Source: Pseudomonas sp. PDM16
GTDB lineage: Bacteria > Pseudomonadota > Gammaproteobacteria > Pseudomonadales > Pseudomonadaceae
NCBI RefSeq assembly: GCF_014851865.1
Contig: NZ_JACVAM010000003.1
Location: 186,001 to 250,000 of the forward strand
Length of the DNA: 64,000 nucleotides
Direction of reading: 5' to 3'
Positions 19,078 through 29,020 of the stretch are shown piece by piece. Position 1 is the first letter of the stretch; the number at the start of each line of letters is the position of its first letter. The notes under the pieces are model-generated. The model made no database searches. It saw only the letters and a list, made by a program, of their open reading frames with translations, and was not told the DNA's origin. Made by a program: the position numbers and the translations under genes.

Positions 19078-20106
19078 TCAGCGCACCGGCGGTGCGTACT
19101 GCATACCACCTTTGTTCCACAGGGCATTGAGGCCGCGTTCGATCTTCAGCTCGCTATCGGCACCGACGTTGCGATCAAATATCTCGCCGTAGTTGCCGAC
19201 CTGTTTGACGATCTGCACCGCCCAATCCTTCGGCAGCTTGAGGTCCTTGCCGAAATCACCCTCGGCGCCCAGCAGACGGGCGATGTCCGGGTTCTTGGTG
19301 GACTTGGCCATTTCTTCCACATTGGCGGAAGTCACGCCCAGTTCCTCGGCGTTCAACTGAGCGAACAGGGTCCAGCGCACGATATCGAACCACTCCTCGT
19401 CACCCTGACGCACGGACGGGCCGAGCGGTTCCTTGGAGATCACTTCCGGCAGAACGACGTAGTCGTCCGGCGCGGCCAGCTTGATGCGCTGGGCGTAGAG
19501 CTGCGACTGGTCGGAGGTCAGCACATCGCAACGGCCGGACTCCAGGGACTTGGCGCTCTCGTCGGAGGTATCGTAGGTGATGGGGGTGTACTTCAGGCCA
19601 TTGGCACGGAAGTAGTCCGACAGGTTCAGCTCGGTAGTGGTACCGGCCTGGATGCACACGGTGGCGCCGTCCAGTTCCTTGGCGCTGGAGACGCCGAGTT
19701 TCTTGCTGACCAGGAAGCCCTGACCGTCGTAGTAGGTCACGCCAGTGAAGTTCAGGCCCATGGCCGCATCGCGCGAGCTGGTCCAGGTGGTGTTGCGCGA
19801 CAGCATGTCGACTTCGCCGGACTGCAGCGCGGTGAAGCGCTCCTTGGCGGTCAGCGGGCTGTACTTGACTTTGGAGGCATCGCCGAATACAGCGGCGGCA
19901 ACGGCGCGGCACACGTCCACGTCGATACCCAGGTAGTTGCCCTTGGCATCGGCGTAGGAGAAACCAGGCAAGCCGTCGCTGATACCGCACTGCACGAAAC
20001 CTTTCTTCTTCACCGCATCCAGGGTCGCACCAGCATGAGCAAAACCGCTCACACCGAGTACCGCAGCCGTGGTCAGTACTGCCAGAGTGGATTTCACCAT
20101 CTTCAT
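19078..20106 (-). CDS. aapJ: General amino-acid ABC transporter periplasmic binding protein
   Basis: A 342-residue binding protein, the usual length for AapJ/YhdW. The start at 20106 (MKMVKSTLAVLTTAAVL) has a strong GGAGG five bases upstream; the signal peptide ends near GFAHA (residue 25). The mature protein has VKKKGFVQCGISDGLPGFSY, GIDVDVCRAVAAAVFGD, the Arg-containing LSRNTTWTSSRDAAMGLNF and YDTSDESAKSLESGRCDVLT. It delivers amino acids to AapQM-P. First gene of the operon; a sigma-54 promoter lies about 240 bp upstream. Confidence 0.94.
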   Translation of the reverse strand: MKMVKSTLAVLTTAAVLGVSGFAHAGATLDAVKKKGFVQCGISDGLPGFSYADAKGNYLGIDVDVCRAVAAAVFGDASKVKYSPLTAKERFTALQSGEVDMLSRNTTWTSSRDAAMGLNFTGVTYYDGQGFLVSKKLGVSSAKELDGATVCIQAGTTTELNLSDYFRANGLKYTPITYDTSDESAKSLESGRCDVLTSDQSQLYAQRIKLAAPDDYVVLPEVISKEPLGPSVRQGDEEWFDIVRWTLFAQLNAEELGVTSANVEEMAKSTKNPDIARLLGAEGDFGKDLKLPKDWAVQIVKQVGNYGEIFDRNVGADSELKIERGLNALWNKGGMQYAPPVR

Positions 20107-20346
20107 CAAAACCTCCAAGTGTTCTTGTTTGGTCATGTCTCGGTCCTGCCGCCGTACCCTTGTGAGGCACGTTCGATCCCGCCAACATGGCGTAACCGAC
20201 CGGGGTGCGAACCTGAAAGAGTCTAGATGCCGATCCGCAGACCGGCGAATTGAGTACTTCCATCTCCGTAGTGTTACGGGAAAAAGACACAGCAGATTTT
20301 GTCCGACATTCGCCATCAGGCGCCCCCGCCGGACCGGCTAGCTAAA

Positions 20347-20361
20347 GCAAGGGGCGTACCA
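20347..20361 (-). promoter_or_regulatory. Sigma-54 (RpoN) promoter for aapJQMP
   Basis: On the minus strand the sequence reads TGGTACGCCCCTTGC: the -24 element TGGYACG and the -12 element TTGC with the required 4-base gap. This matches the RpoN consensus apart from the permitted C/T position. It points toward aapJ, giving a leader of about 230 bases. Confidence 0.8.
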
Positions 20362-20410
20362 GACGAGTCCAGGAAGATAATTTCACGATGGTCAAGAGCA
20401 ATTTTTCTAG

Positions 20411-21157
<747 letters not shown>

Positions 21158-21399
21158 GATCCGCGTCAAAACTTCGTCTCGGCATCGTTGCCTTCTCAGC
21201 CAGGCACCACTTCAAGTCAAGAGACTGACGAGTGACCGAGGCCTGTCCTTCGCCAGCGACCGCCGGTCGGTCGCTGGCTGCGCCAGCATTGCGCAGCCGC
21301 TAGAACGCGGCATATGGTCACGGCAAGGTATTCGCCCTGCAACAGGGAGTGTTATTGCGATATGCCCATTCATAGCAGCCAGTCTCATTCATACCCACG

Positions 21400-22338
21400 A
21401 TGAGAAGTGCGCCCTGGCAGCAGGATCTTCAGCAGATCCGTCGACTGCGACTGTTCCAGAACGTCGCCGCCAGCAGCCTGCAACAATTGCTGCAGGAGTT
21501 CTGCGCCTGCAGGCTGGACAGTAGCGAGATCCTGCTTTCCCCCTTCAATCGCAATCAGCACCTCTATCTGCTGCTGGAGGGAGAACTCAAGGTCTATCTG
21601 GGTTCTCTGGACAATCAGCCGGTCAGCACTCTTCGGCCAGGAGAATGCGCAGGAGAGATCAGCTTCATCGACAACGATCGCCCTTCGGCCTACGTGGTTG
21701 CCACCCAGCCGTCTCTGGTGCTGCGCCTGCACCGCGAATCACTGCTGAAGCTTTCCGACCAGTCGCCCGAGCTGATGCAGAATCTGCTGGAGCTGCTCTG
21801 TGATCGGGTGCGCAAGGGCAACCGAATCATTCTCGACAGCGAACAGAACGCCAATGTCGACATCCTCACCGGCTGCTTTAACCGACGCTGGCTGGAGCAC
21901 GTCTTCGAGCGGGAAAGCACCCGTTGCGCCTTCAACGGCCAGCCGCTGAGCATGCTCATGCTCGACGTCGATCACTTCAAGGCCTACAACGACCAGCACG
22001 GCCACCTGGCGGGTGACTATGCGCTGTGCCTGGTGGCGCACACCCTGCGCAACCAGTTACGCCCCAAGGACAGCATGGTGCGCTACGGTGGCGAAGAGTT
22101 CGTCATCCTCCTGCCAGAGCTGGATGCCGCAGAAGCACGAACGATTGGCGAGCGACTGCGCCAGAGCCTGGAACAGGTGGGTTCCTTCTATTCCCCAGTG
22201 GGAATATTGCCTGGCGTCACGATCTCCATCGGCCTCGGTCAGATGCAGAGCAGGGATGGGCTGGAAAGCCTCATAGCACGCGCCGATGCTGCGCTGTACA
22301 AGGCCAAGGAGCAAGGTCGCAACCAGTTGTTCGGCTGA
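21400..22338 (+). CDS. Diguanylate cyclase with N-terminal cyclic-nucleotide-binding-like domain
   Basis: A 312-residue cytoplasmic signalling protein. Residues about 10-130 resemble a cNMP-binding (CRP-type) domain (LFQNVAASSLQQLLQEF; LLLEGELKVYLG; LRPGECAGEISFIDNDRPSA). A helix links it to a GGDEF domain from about residue 150 (DILTGCFNRRWLEHVF; MLDVDHFKAYNDQHGHLAGD). The active loop is GGEEF at residues 230-234 and an RxxD inhibitory site (RPKD, 221-224) lies exactly five residues before it, so c-di-GMP synthesis with product inhibition is expected. The phosphate-binding cassette is degenerate, so the ligand of the sensor domain is uncertain. Confidence 0.92.
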   Translation: MRSAPWQQDLQQIRRLRLFQNVAASSLQQLLQEFCACRLDSSEILLSPFNRNQHLYLLLEGELKVYLGSLDNQPVSTLRPGECAGEISFIDNDRPSAYVVATQPSLVLRLHRESLLKLSDQSPELMQNLLELLCDRVRKGNRIILDSEQNANVDILTGCFNRRWLEHVFERESTRCAFNGQPLSMLMLDVDHFKAYNDQHGHLAGDYALCLVAHTLRNQLRPKDSMVRYGGEEFVILLPELDAAEARTIGERLRQSLEQVGSFYSPVGILPGVTISIGLGQMQSRDGLESLIARADAALYKAKEQGRNQLFG

Positions 22339-22429
22339 CCGCCACGCCAAACACCCGGGTGATTCCGCCACACCATCGTCACTCACCCACTCGGCTTGCT
22401 AGAGTTCGGCGCATAACAACAACGACCGG

Positions 22430-23599
22430 ATGTTCCTCATGCGCAAGCTGCTGCTCGCCCTATTGATCCTCGTGCCCATCGGTGCGGGAATCTTCTTCAC
22501 CATTCCCTCCCTGCTTGATCGCAAGATGAACGCCGTGGCCACTTCGGCCCCCTATCCGGCCAGCGACAAGGCCGAGAAACTGCACCAGACCCTGTTCGTC
22601 GCCGACCTGCACGATGATGCGCTGCTTTGGCAGCGTAACCTGCTGCAGCGCCATGACTATGGCCACTCCGACCTGCCACGACTGCTCGAAGGCCATGTTG
22701 GCCTGCAGGTATTTTCCACCGTCACCAAGACTCCGCGCGGCATCAACTACGAGAGCAATGGCGCCGACAGCGACAACATTACCGTGCTGGCCATGGCCCA
22801 GCGCTGGCCACGGGCAACCTGGGGCAGCCTGCTCGAACGAGCGCTTTATCAAGCCGACAAGCTGAAGCAGGCCGTCGCCGGCAGCGAAGGCCGCATGGTG
22901 CTGATCCACAACCGCGGCGAGCTGGTCCGCTACTTGGAGGACTGGCAACGCGACCCGCAACGCCTGGCCACCGTGCTCGCCAGCGAAGGCCTGCAGCCCA
23001 TCGAGGGCAAGCTGGATAACATCGACCGTCTGTACGACGCGGGCTTTCGCATCGCCGGCCTGACCCACTTCTTCGACAACGAAGTCGGCGGCTCCGCCCA
23101 CGGCCTGAATAAAGGCGGGCTGACGCCGCTGGGCCGCCAGGTGATCACCCGCCTGGAAGAGAAGCGCATGCTGGTCGACCTGGCCCATGCCTCCAAGCCG
23201 CTGATCGATGACGTGCTGGCCATGGCCAAGCGACCTGTGCTGGTCTCCCACACCGGCGTCGCCGGCACCTGCCCCGGCCCGCGCAACCTCACCGACGATC
23301 ATCTCCAGCGCATCGCTGCCACCGGCGGGGTGATCGGTATCGGCTACTGGGACGCTGCCGTCTGCGAAACCAATGTCGGTGCCATCGTCCGCGCCATCCG
23401 CTATGCCGTGGATAAGGTCGGCGTGAAGCATGTGGCACTGGGCTCCGACTTCAACGGCACCATCCGCGCTCCATTCGACACCACCGGCCTCGCCCAGATC
23501 ACCGAGGGCCTGCAGCGCGCAGGCTTCAGCGATGCCGACATCGCCGCGATCATGGGCGGCAACGTACGCGACCTGCTCCTGGCCAGCCTCCCCGATTGA
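22430..23599 (+). CDS. Membrane dipeptidase (M19 family)
   Basis: A 389-residue renal-dipeptidase-like zinc hydrolase. A hydrophobic N-terminus (MRKLLLALLILVPIGAG) probably anchors it in the inner membrane facing the periplasm. Metal-site motifs are VADLHDDALLW (HxD), VDLAHASKPLIDDV, VLVSHTGVAG and LGSDFNG. Start could be 22430 or the in-frame ATG at 22439; neither has a strong ribosome-binding site. Members cleave dipeptides. A GC-rich terminator follows. Confidence 0.91.
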   Translation: MFLMRKLLLALLILVPIGAGIFFTIPSLLDRKMNAVATSAPYPASDKAEKLHQTLFVADLHDDALLWQRNLLQRHDYGHSDLPRLLEGHVGLQVFSTVTKTPRGINYESNGADSDNITVLAMAQRWPRATWGSLLERALYQADKLKQAVAGSEGRMVLIHNRGELVRYLEDWQRDPQRLATVLASEGLQPIEGKLDNIDRLYDAGFRIAGLTHFFDNEVGGSAHGLNKGGLTPLGRQVITRLEEKRMLVDLAHASKPLIDDVLAMAKRPVLVSHTGVAGTCPGPRNLTDDHLQRIAATGGVIGIGYWDAAVCETNVGAIVRAIRYAVDKVGVKHVALGSDFNGTIRAPFDTTGLAQITEGLQRAGFSDADIAAIMGGNVRDLLLASLPD

Positions 23600-23609
23600 C
23601 CGGCCGTAA

Positions 23610-23634
23610 CCCGCGCGGCACTTCGCCGCGCGGG
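23610..23634 (+). terminator. Terminator after the dipeptidase
   Basis: CCCGCGCGGC (23610-23619) pairs with GCCGCGCGGG (23625-23634); a short T-rich stretch (CATCTTGCTTT) follows. Confidence 0.75.
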
Positions 23635-23686
23635 CATCTTGCTTTACACTGACGACCGTTCATTCCTTGACCAATACGAGACGGCC

Positions 23687-25108
23687 GTGCTCAAAGCACT
23701 CAAGAAAATCTTCAGCAAGGGCGAAGCCGAACAGCCCGCCAGCAGCATTCCCGCCACGCCCTCCAGCTCCCCCGCCCAACAGCGCGGGCAGCGCGATGCC
23801 AAGCCGAAGCAGGCCAACGAGCCTCGTCCGTCCAAGGACGCCAAGCCACGCGCCGAAAAGCCGCGCCGCGAGCGCCCGGCCAAGCCGGTGGATACCTGGA
23901 AGCTGGAGGACTTCGTGGTCGAACCGCAGGAAGGCAAGACGCGCTTCCACGACTTCAAGCTGGCCCCCGAGCTGATGCACGCCATCCACGACCTCGGTTT
24001 CCCTTACTGCACGCCGATCCAGGCCCAGGTCCTCGGCCACACCCTGCGTGGCAAGGACGCCATCGGCCGCGCCCAGACCGGCACCGGCAAGACCGCCGCC
24101 TTCCTCATCTCCACCATCACCCAGCTGCTGCAAACCCAGGTGCCGAAAGAGCGCTACATGGGTGAGCCGCGCGCGCTGATCATCGCGCCGACCCGCGAGC
24201 TGGTGGTGCAGATCGCCAAGGACGCCGAGGCCCTGACCAAGTACACCGGCCTCAACGTCATGCAGTTCGTCGGTGGCATGGACTTCGACAAGCAGCTCAA
24301 GCAGCTCGAGTCGCGCTACTGCGACATCCTGGTCGCCACTCCCGGCCGCCTGCTGGACTTCAACCAGCGCGGCGAGGTGCACCTGGACATGGTCGAGGTG
24401 ATGGTGCTGGACGAAGCCGACCGCATGCTCGACATGGGCTTCATCCCGCAGGTACGCCAGATCATCCGCCAGACCCCGATGAAGGGCGACCGCCAGACCC
24501 TGCTGTTCTCCGCCACCTTCACCGAAGACGTGATGAACCTGGCCCGCCAGTGGACGGTGAACCCGGCCATCGTCGAGATCGAGCCGGAAAACGTCGCCAG
24601 CGACACCGTCGAGCAACACGTTTACGCCGTGTCCAGCCAGGACAAGTACAAGCTGCTGTACAACCTAGTGACGCAAAACGACTGGCAGCGGGTGATGGTG
24701 TTCGCCAACCGCCGCGACGAAGTACGGCGCATCGAGGAGAAGCTGATCCGCGACGGCGTCAGCGCCGCGCAGATGTCCGGCGACGTACCGCAGCACAAGC
24801 GCATCAAGACTCTGGAAGGCTTCCGCGAAGGCAAGATCCGCGTGATGGTCGCCACCGATGTCGCCGGCCGCGGCATCCACGTCGACGGCATCAGCCACGT
24901 GATCAACTTCACCCTGCCGGATGTACCGGACGACTACGTACACCGCATCGGTCGTACCGGCCGCGCCGGCGCCAGCGGCACCTCGATCAGTTTCGCCGGC
25001 GAGGACGATGCCTATGCACTGCCGCCGATCGAAGCCCTGCTGGGCCGCAAGATCAATTGCGAGATGCCGCCGGAAGAGCTGCTCAAGCCGGTGCCGCGCA
25101 AGCACTGA
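23687..25108 (+). CDS. rhlB: ATP-dependent DEAD-box RNA helicase RhlB
   Basis: A 473-residue helicase. GTG at 23687 gives the usual Pseudomonas start [15 protein letters not shown], followed by a low-complexity Pro/Lys/Arg linker to about residue 80. Motifs: Q motif around [12 protein letters not shown], motif [21 protein letters not shown] box [15 protein letters not shown] in LFSATFTED, and motif [12 protein letters not shown]. RhlB unwinds RNA and works with RNase E in mRNA decay. The basic N-terminal extension distinguishes it from E. coli RhlB. Confidence 0.93.
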   Translation: MLKALKKIFSKGEAEQPASSIPATPSSSPAQQRGQRDAKPKQANEPRPSKDAKPRAEKPRRERPAKPVDTWKLEDFVVEPQEGKTRFHDFKLAPELMHAIHDLGFPYCTPIQAQVLGHTLRGKDAIGRAQTGTGKTAAFLISTITQLLQTQVPKERYMGEPRALIIAPTRELVVQIAKDAEALTKYTGLNVMQFVGGMDFDKQLKQLESRYCDILVATPGRLLDFNQRGEVHLDMVEVMVLDEADRMLDMGFIPQVRQIIRQTPMKGDRQTLLFSATFTEDVMNLARQWTVNPAIVEIEPENVASDTVEQHVYAVSSQDKYKLLYNLVTQNDWQRVMVFANRRDEVRRIEEKLIRDGVSAAQMSGDVPQHKRIKTLEGFREGKIRVMVATDVAGRGIHVDGISHVINFTLPDVPDDYVHRIGRTGRAGASGTSISFAGEDDAYALPPIEALLGRKINCEMPPEELLKPVPRKH

Positions 25109-25120
25109 TTGGCAGCCAAT

Positions 25121-25147
25121 AAAAAGCCCGCTCGACGCGGGCTTTTT
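25121..25147. terminator. Bidirectional terminator between rhlB and the RHH gene
   Basis: AAAAAGCCCGC (25121-25131) pairs with GCGGGCTTTTT (25137-25147), A-rich left and T-rich right, 12 bases after the rhlB stop and 13 before the convergent gene's stop. Confidence 0.93.
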
Positions 25148-25160
25148 TATGGGCGCTAAC

Positions 25161-25463
25161 CTAGCGCGACTGCACCAGACTGAGCACCTCGGCGCTCGGC
25201 TGCGGGCGCTGCGCCAGAAAACGCGTGCAGCTGACGCGCAGGAACGAGGCGAAGTTGACCACCTCGCCACGGTAGTCCATGACCTCCTCGTACAGCTTGG
25301 TGATCAACTGGTTGGTGGTCATGCCGTCAACCTCGGCGATCTCGCGCAGGATGTCCCAGAACTGATTTTCTAAACGCAGGGTGGTGACCACCCCGCGAAT
25401 GCGCAGGGAGCGCGAGCGCGACTCGTAGAGGATCGGATCGGCCTTTACATACAGCTCGCACAT
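25161..25463 (-). CDS. Ribbon-helix-helix domain protein
   Basis: A 100-residue protein with a ribbon-helix-helix-like core: SRSLRIRGVVTTLRLENQFW (beta strand, helix A) and IAEVDGMTTNQLITKLYEEV (helix B). This is the COG4321-type RHH_4 group, thought to bind DNA as a dimer, but no regulator role is proven for it. It lies 16 bases downstream of the DJ-1/PfpI gene on the same strand, so the two could be co-transcribed, and is convergent with rhlB. No toxin gene is beside it. Confidence 0.82.
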   Translation of the reverse strand: MCELYVKADPILYESRSRSLRIRGVVTTLRLENQFWDILREIAEVDGMTTNQLITKLYEEVMDYRGEVVNFASFLRVSCTRFLAQRPQPSAEVLSLVQSR

Positions 25464-25479
25464 GCCCTGCTCTCCTCTC

Positions 25480-26046
25480 TCAGCCCAGCACTTTCAGGAA
25501 CGCCGCCAACCAGGCCGGATGCGCCGGCCAGGCCGGAGCGGTGACCAGGTTGCCATCGACGTGGACGCCATCCATCGGCACTTCCACGTACTCGCCACCA
25601 GCCAGGCGCACTTCCGGCGCGCAGGCCGGGTAAGCGCTGCAGCCGCGGCCCTTGAGCACGTCGGCGGCGGCCAGCAGCTGGGCGCCGTGGCACACCGCGG
25701 CGATCGGCTTGCCGGCCTTGGCGAAGGCCTGCACCAGGGCGATCACCTCAGCATTCAGACGCAGGTATTCGGGGGCACGGCCACCGGGAATCAGCAGGCC
25801 ATCGTAGGCCCCTTCCGTGACCTTGGCGAAGTCGAAGTTGAGGGCGAAGTTATGCCCCGGCTTCTCGCTGTAGGTCTGGTCGCCCTCGAAGTCGTGGATC
25901 GCGGTGCGCACGCTCTGCCCGGCGCTCTTGCCGGGGCAGACCGCATGCACGGTGTGGCCGACCATCTGCAGGGCCTGGAACGGCACCATGGTCTCGTAGT
26001 CTTCGACGTAGTCGCCGACCAGCATCAGGATCTTCTTCGCCGTCAT
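25480..26046 (-). CDS. DJ-1/PfpI family protein
   Basis: A 188-residue DJ-1/PfpI protein. The start at 26046 has AGGAGG eight bases upstream. The N-terminus is [20 protein letters not shown], with Glu in the family position, the central block [18 protein letters not shown], and the nucleophile elbow [17 protein letters not shown] with Cys-His. These proteins have been described as glyoxalase- or deglycase-like or chaperones; function here is not determined. Alternative upstream starts extend into non-homologous sequence. Confidence 0.9.
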   Translation of the reverse strand: MTAKKILMLVGDYVEDYETMVPFQALQMVGHTVHAVCPGKSAGQSVRTAIHDFEGDQTYSEKPGHNFALNFDFAKVTEGAYDGLLIPGGRAPEYLRLNAEVIALVQAFAKAGKPIAAVCHGAQLLAAADVLKGRGCSAYPACAPEVRLAGGEYVEVPMDGVHVDGNLVTAPAWPAHPAWLAAFLKVLG

Positions 26047-26147
26047 GACAGCAGCCTCCTCTGTGAATGTGGCGCCAGTCTGCGCCGCCTCACCCGAGCC
26101 AGGGTAACAGCTGGCTACTACAGGGCCATGCGCCGCCCATAAAAAAA

Positions 26148-26164
26148 CCCCGCACCAGGCGGGG
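26148..26164 (-). terminator. Terminator of thrC
   Basis: CCCCGC (26148-26153) pairs with GCGGGG (26159-26164). On the minus strand the stem is followed by seven T residues (A-run 26141-26147 on the plus strand), about 20 bases after the thrC stop. Confidence 0.9.
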
Positions 26165-26184
26165 CTCTTCATCACGGCGCAGCC

Positions 26185-27594
26185 TTACAGCGGCTTGCCG
26201 CGATTGCCGTGGACGGCGACGAACTGTTGTACGGTCTTCAGGTCGTTGGCCAGCACGGTGCAGCGCTCATCGCGCTGGAACAGGTCGGTCAGGTGCGGCG
26301 GCAGGGCCGGAACCGCGTCGATGCCGGCCTTCTCCACCGCTTCCGGGAACTTGACCGGATGCGCGGTACCCAGGGTGACCATCGGCACCGCCAGGCTGCG
26401 ACGGCACTCGCGAGCGGCACGCACGCCGATGGCGGTGTGCGGGTCGAGCAGCTCGCCGCACTCCTGGTACACCTCGGCGATGGTCTCGCAGGTCTGCTCG
26501 TCGTTGACGGCCAGCGAGTCGAACAGCTTGCGCGCCTCGGTCCAGCGGTCCTCCTCGACACTGAAACCGCCGCCCAGCTTGAAGTTGTCCATCAGGCTGG
26601 CGATGGCAGCGCCGTTGCGGCCGTGCAGGTCGAACAGCAGGCGCTCGAAGTTGGACGAGACCATGATGTCCATGGAGGGCGACAGGGTCGGGTGCAGGGT
26701 GTCCTTGACGTACTGATTACCGCTCATGAAGCGGTGCAGGATGTCGTTGCGGTTGGTCGCGACGATCAGTTGGCTGATCGGCAGGCCCATGTTGCGCGCG
26801 AGATACCCGGCGAAGATGTCGCCGAAGTTGCCGGTCGGCACCGAGAACGCGATGGAACGCGCCGGGCCGCCCAGCTGCAGGGCTGCGTGGAAGTAGTAGA
26901 CGATCTGGGCCATGATCCGCGCCCAGTTGATCGAGTTGACCGCCACCAGACGGGTGCCCTTGAGGAAGCCCTGGTCGGCGAAGCTGGCCTTGACCATCTC
27001 CTGGCAGTCGTCGAAGTTGCCTTCGATGGCGATGTTGTGGATGTTCTCGCCGAGGATGGTGGTCATCTGCCGGCGCTGCACCTCGGACACACGGTTGTGC
27101 GGGTGCATGATGAAGATGTCGACGTGCTCGCAGGCCTTGCAGCCTTCGATGGCGGCCGAACCGGTGTCGCCGCTGGTGGCGCCCATGATCACCACGCGCT
27201 CGCCGCGCTTGCTCAGCACATGGTCGAGCAGGCGGCCGAGCAGCTGCAGGGCGAAGTCCTTGAAGGCCAGGGTCGGGCCGTGGAACAGCTCCAGCACCCA
27301 CTCGTTGCCGTTGAGCTGGCGCAGCGGCGCCACGGCGTTGTGGGCGAACACGCCGTAGGTTTCTTCGAGGATCTTTTTGAAGTCGGCGTCCGGAATGCTG
27401 CCGGTAACGAACGGGCGCATCACGCGGAAAGCCAGCTCGTGGTAAGGCAGGCCGGCCCAGGAGGCGATCTCTTCCTGGGTGAAACGCGGCAGGTTTTCCG
27501 GAACGTAGAGGCCGCCGTCGCTGGCCAGGCCGGCGAGCAGGACGTCTTCGAAGTTGAGGGCCGGGGCCTGGCCGCGGGTGCTGATATAACGCAT
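26185..27594 (-). CDS. thrC: Threonine synthase
   Basis: ThrC converts O-phosphohomoserine to threonine with pyridoxal phosphate. The 469-residue protein begins MRYISTRGQAPALNFEDVLL, has the PLP lysine at residue 112 in HGPTLAFKDFALQLLG, the phosphate-binding GATSGDTGSAAIEG and the block VPTGNFGDIFAGYLARNMGL. It lies 11 bases after hom on the same strand, forming a hom-thrC unit, and ends at a strong terminator. Confidence 0.97.
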   Translation of the reverse strand: MRYISTRGQAPALNFEDVLLAGLASDGGLYVPENLPRFTQEEIASWAGLPYHELAFRVMRPFVTGSIPDADFKKILEETYGVFAHNAVAPLRQLNGNEWVLELFHGPTLAFKDFALQLLGRLLDHVLSKRGERVVIMGATSGDTGSAAIEGCKACEHVDIFIMHPHNRVSEVQRRQMTTILGENIHNIAIEGNFDDCQEMVKASFADQGFLKGTRLVAVNSINWARIMAQIVYYFHAALQLGGPARSIAFSVPTGNFGDIFAGYLARNMGLPISQLIVATNRNDILHRFMSGNQYVKDTLHPTLSPSMDIMVSSNFERLLFDLHGRNGAAIASLMDNFKLGGGFSVEEDRWTEARKLFDSLAVNDEQTCETIAEVYQECGELLDPHTAIGVRAARECRRSLAVPMVTLGTAHPVKFPEAVEKAGIDAVPALPPHLTDLFQRDERCTVLANDLKTVQQFVAVHGNRGKPL

Positions 27595-27605
27595 GACTTT
27601 CTACC

Positions 27606-28910
27606 TCAGACCAGTTGCTCGACGCGGATACGCACGACTTTGCCGACCACGTCTGCCAGCCCTTCGAGGGCGGCGATGGCGTTGTCGATGCGCGACTCGA
27701 TGACCCGGTGGGTGACCAGGATCATCGGTACCAGACCGTCTTGCTCTTCGGCCTCTTTCTGCATGATCGATTCAATGTTGATGCCACGCTCGGACAGGAT
27801 ACTCGCCACCTGTGCCAGTACGCCCGGATGGTCCTTGGCATGGATCCGCAGGTAGTAGGCACTCTCGCTCTCAGCGATCGGCAGGATCGGGTGATCGCTC
27901 AGGGCATCCGGCTGGAAGGCCAGGTGAGGCACGCGGTTGGTCGGATCGCTGGTCAGGGCACGCACCACGTCGACCAGATCGGCCACCACGGCGGACGCGG
28001 TCGCGTCCATGCCGGCGCCGGCGCCGTAGTAGAGGGTAGAACCGGAAGCGTCGCCATTGACCATTACTGCGTTCATCACGCCGTTGACGTTGGCGATCAG
28101 GCGGTCGGCCGGGATCAGGGTCGGGTGCACGCGCAGCTCGATGCCAGCCTCGGTGCGGCGAGCCACGCCGAGGTGCTTGATGCGGTAGCCCAGGGCCTCG
28201 GCATAGTTCACGTCGGCGCTGGTCAGCTTGCTGATGCCCTCGGTGTAGGCCTTGTCGAACTGCAGCGGGATGCCGAAGGCGATGGAGGCGAGGATAGTCA
28301 GCTTGTGGGCGGCGTCGATGCCTTCCACGTCGAAGGTCGGATCAGCCTCGGCATAGCCCAGGGCCTGAGCCTCCTTCAATACGTCCTCGAAGGCACGGCC
28401 TTTCTCGCGCATCTCGGTGAGGATGAAGTTGCCGGTACCGTTGATGATGCCGGCCAGCCAGTTGATACGGTTACCGGCCAGGCCCTCGCGGATCGCCTTG
28501 ATCACCGGGATGCCACCGGCCACGGCGGCCTCGAAGGCGACGATGACGCCCTTCTCGCGGGCCTTGGCGAAGATCTCGTTGCCGTGCACGGCGATCAGCG
28601 CCTTGTTGGCGGTGACCACGTGCTTGCCGTTCTCGATGGCCTTGAGCACCAGCTCGTGGGCCAGGGTGTAGCCACCGATCAGCTCGATGACCACGTCGAT
28701 TTCCGGGTTGTTGGCCACGTCGAAAATGTCGGCGGTGATGGGGGTGGCACCGGTTTCACACTTCGGGTTGGGGCGACGAGCGGCAATCTGCGCAACTTCG
28801 ATTCCACGCCCGGCACGGCGGGCAATCTCCTCGGCGTTACGCTTGAGTACATTGAAGGTACCGCCACCGACGGTACCCAACCCACAGATGCCCACTTTCA
28901 CCGGTTTCAC
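27606..28910 (-). CDS. hom: Homoserine dehydrogenase
   Basis: Hom reduces aspartate semialdehyde to homoserine, the branch point to Thr and Met. The 434-residue protein has an NAD(P)-binding start VGICGLGTVGGGTFNVLKRN, the catalytic region GIINGTGNFILTEM, the ALGYAEADPTFDVEGIDAAH block, and a C-terminal ACT domain from about residue 355 (DHPGVLAQVASILSERGINI) for threonine feedback. Immediately upstream of thrC; 110 bp separate it from dsbC. Confidence 0.97.
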   Translation of the reverse strand: MKPVKVGICGLGTVGGGTFNVLKRNAEEIARRAGRGIEVAQIAARRPNPKCETGATPITADIFDVANNPEIDVVIELIGGYTLAHELVLKAIENGKHVVTANKALIAVHGNEIFAKAREKGVIVAFEAAVAGGIPVIKAIREGLAGNRINWLAGIINGTGNFILTEMREKGRAFEDVLKEAQALGYAEADPTFDVEGIDAAHKLTILASIAFGIPLQFDKAYTEGISKLTSADVNYAEALGYRIKHLGVARRTEAGIELRVHPTLIPADRLIANVNGVMNAVMVNGDASGSTLYYGAGAGMDATASAVVADLVDVVRALTSDPTNRVPHLAFQPDALSDHPILPIAESESAYYLRIHAKDHPGVLAQVASILSERGINIESIMQKEAEEQDGLVPMILVTHRVIESRIDNAIAALEGLADVVGKVVRIRVEQLV

Positions 28911-29020
28911 GTTGTTTTCCCCATCTGCCTACACGAAGCGGCCGGGGCGAACCCCGGCCACACAAAAGAGCCGCACTTTACGAAGCGCCAGATCACAGGT
29001 CAATCAGGCCTGCAGGCCTA

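Noticed and set aside
25161..26046. Ribbon-helix-helix and DJ-1 genes as a toxin-antitoxin or defence pair
   Set aside because: The partner is a DJ-1/PfpI protein, not a toxin, and the RHH type is the widespread COG4321 group.
26209..27855. Open frame of 548 codons opposite thrC
   Set aside because: Antisense shadow; thrC on the other strand has all catalytic motifs.
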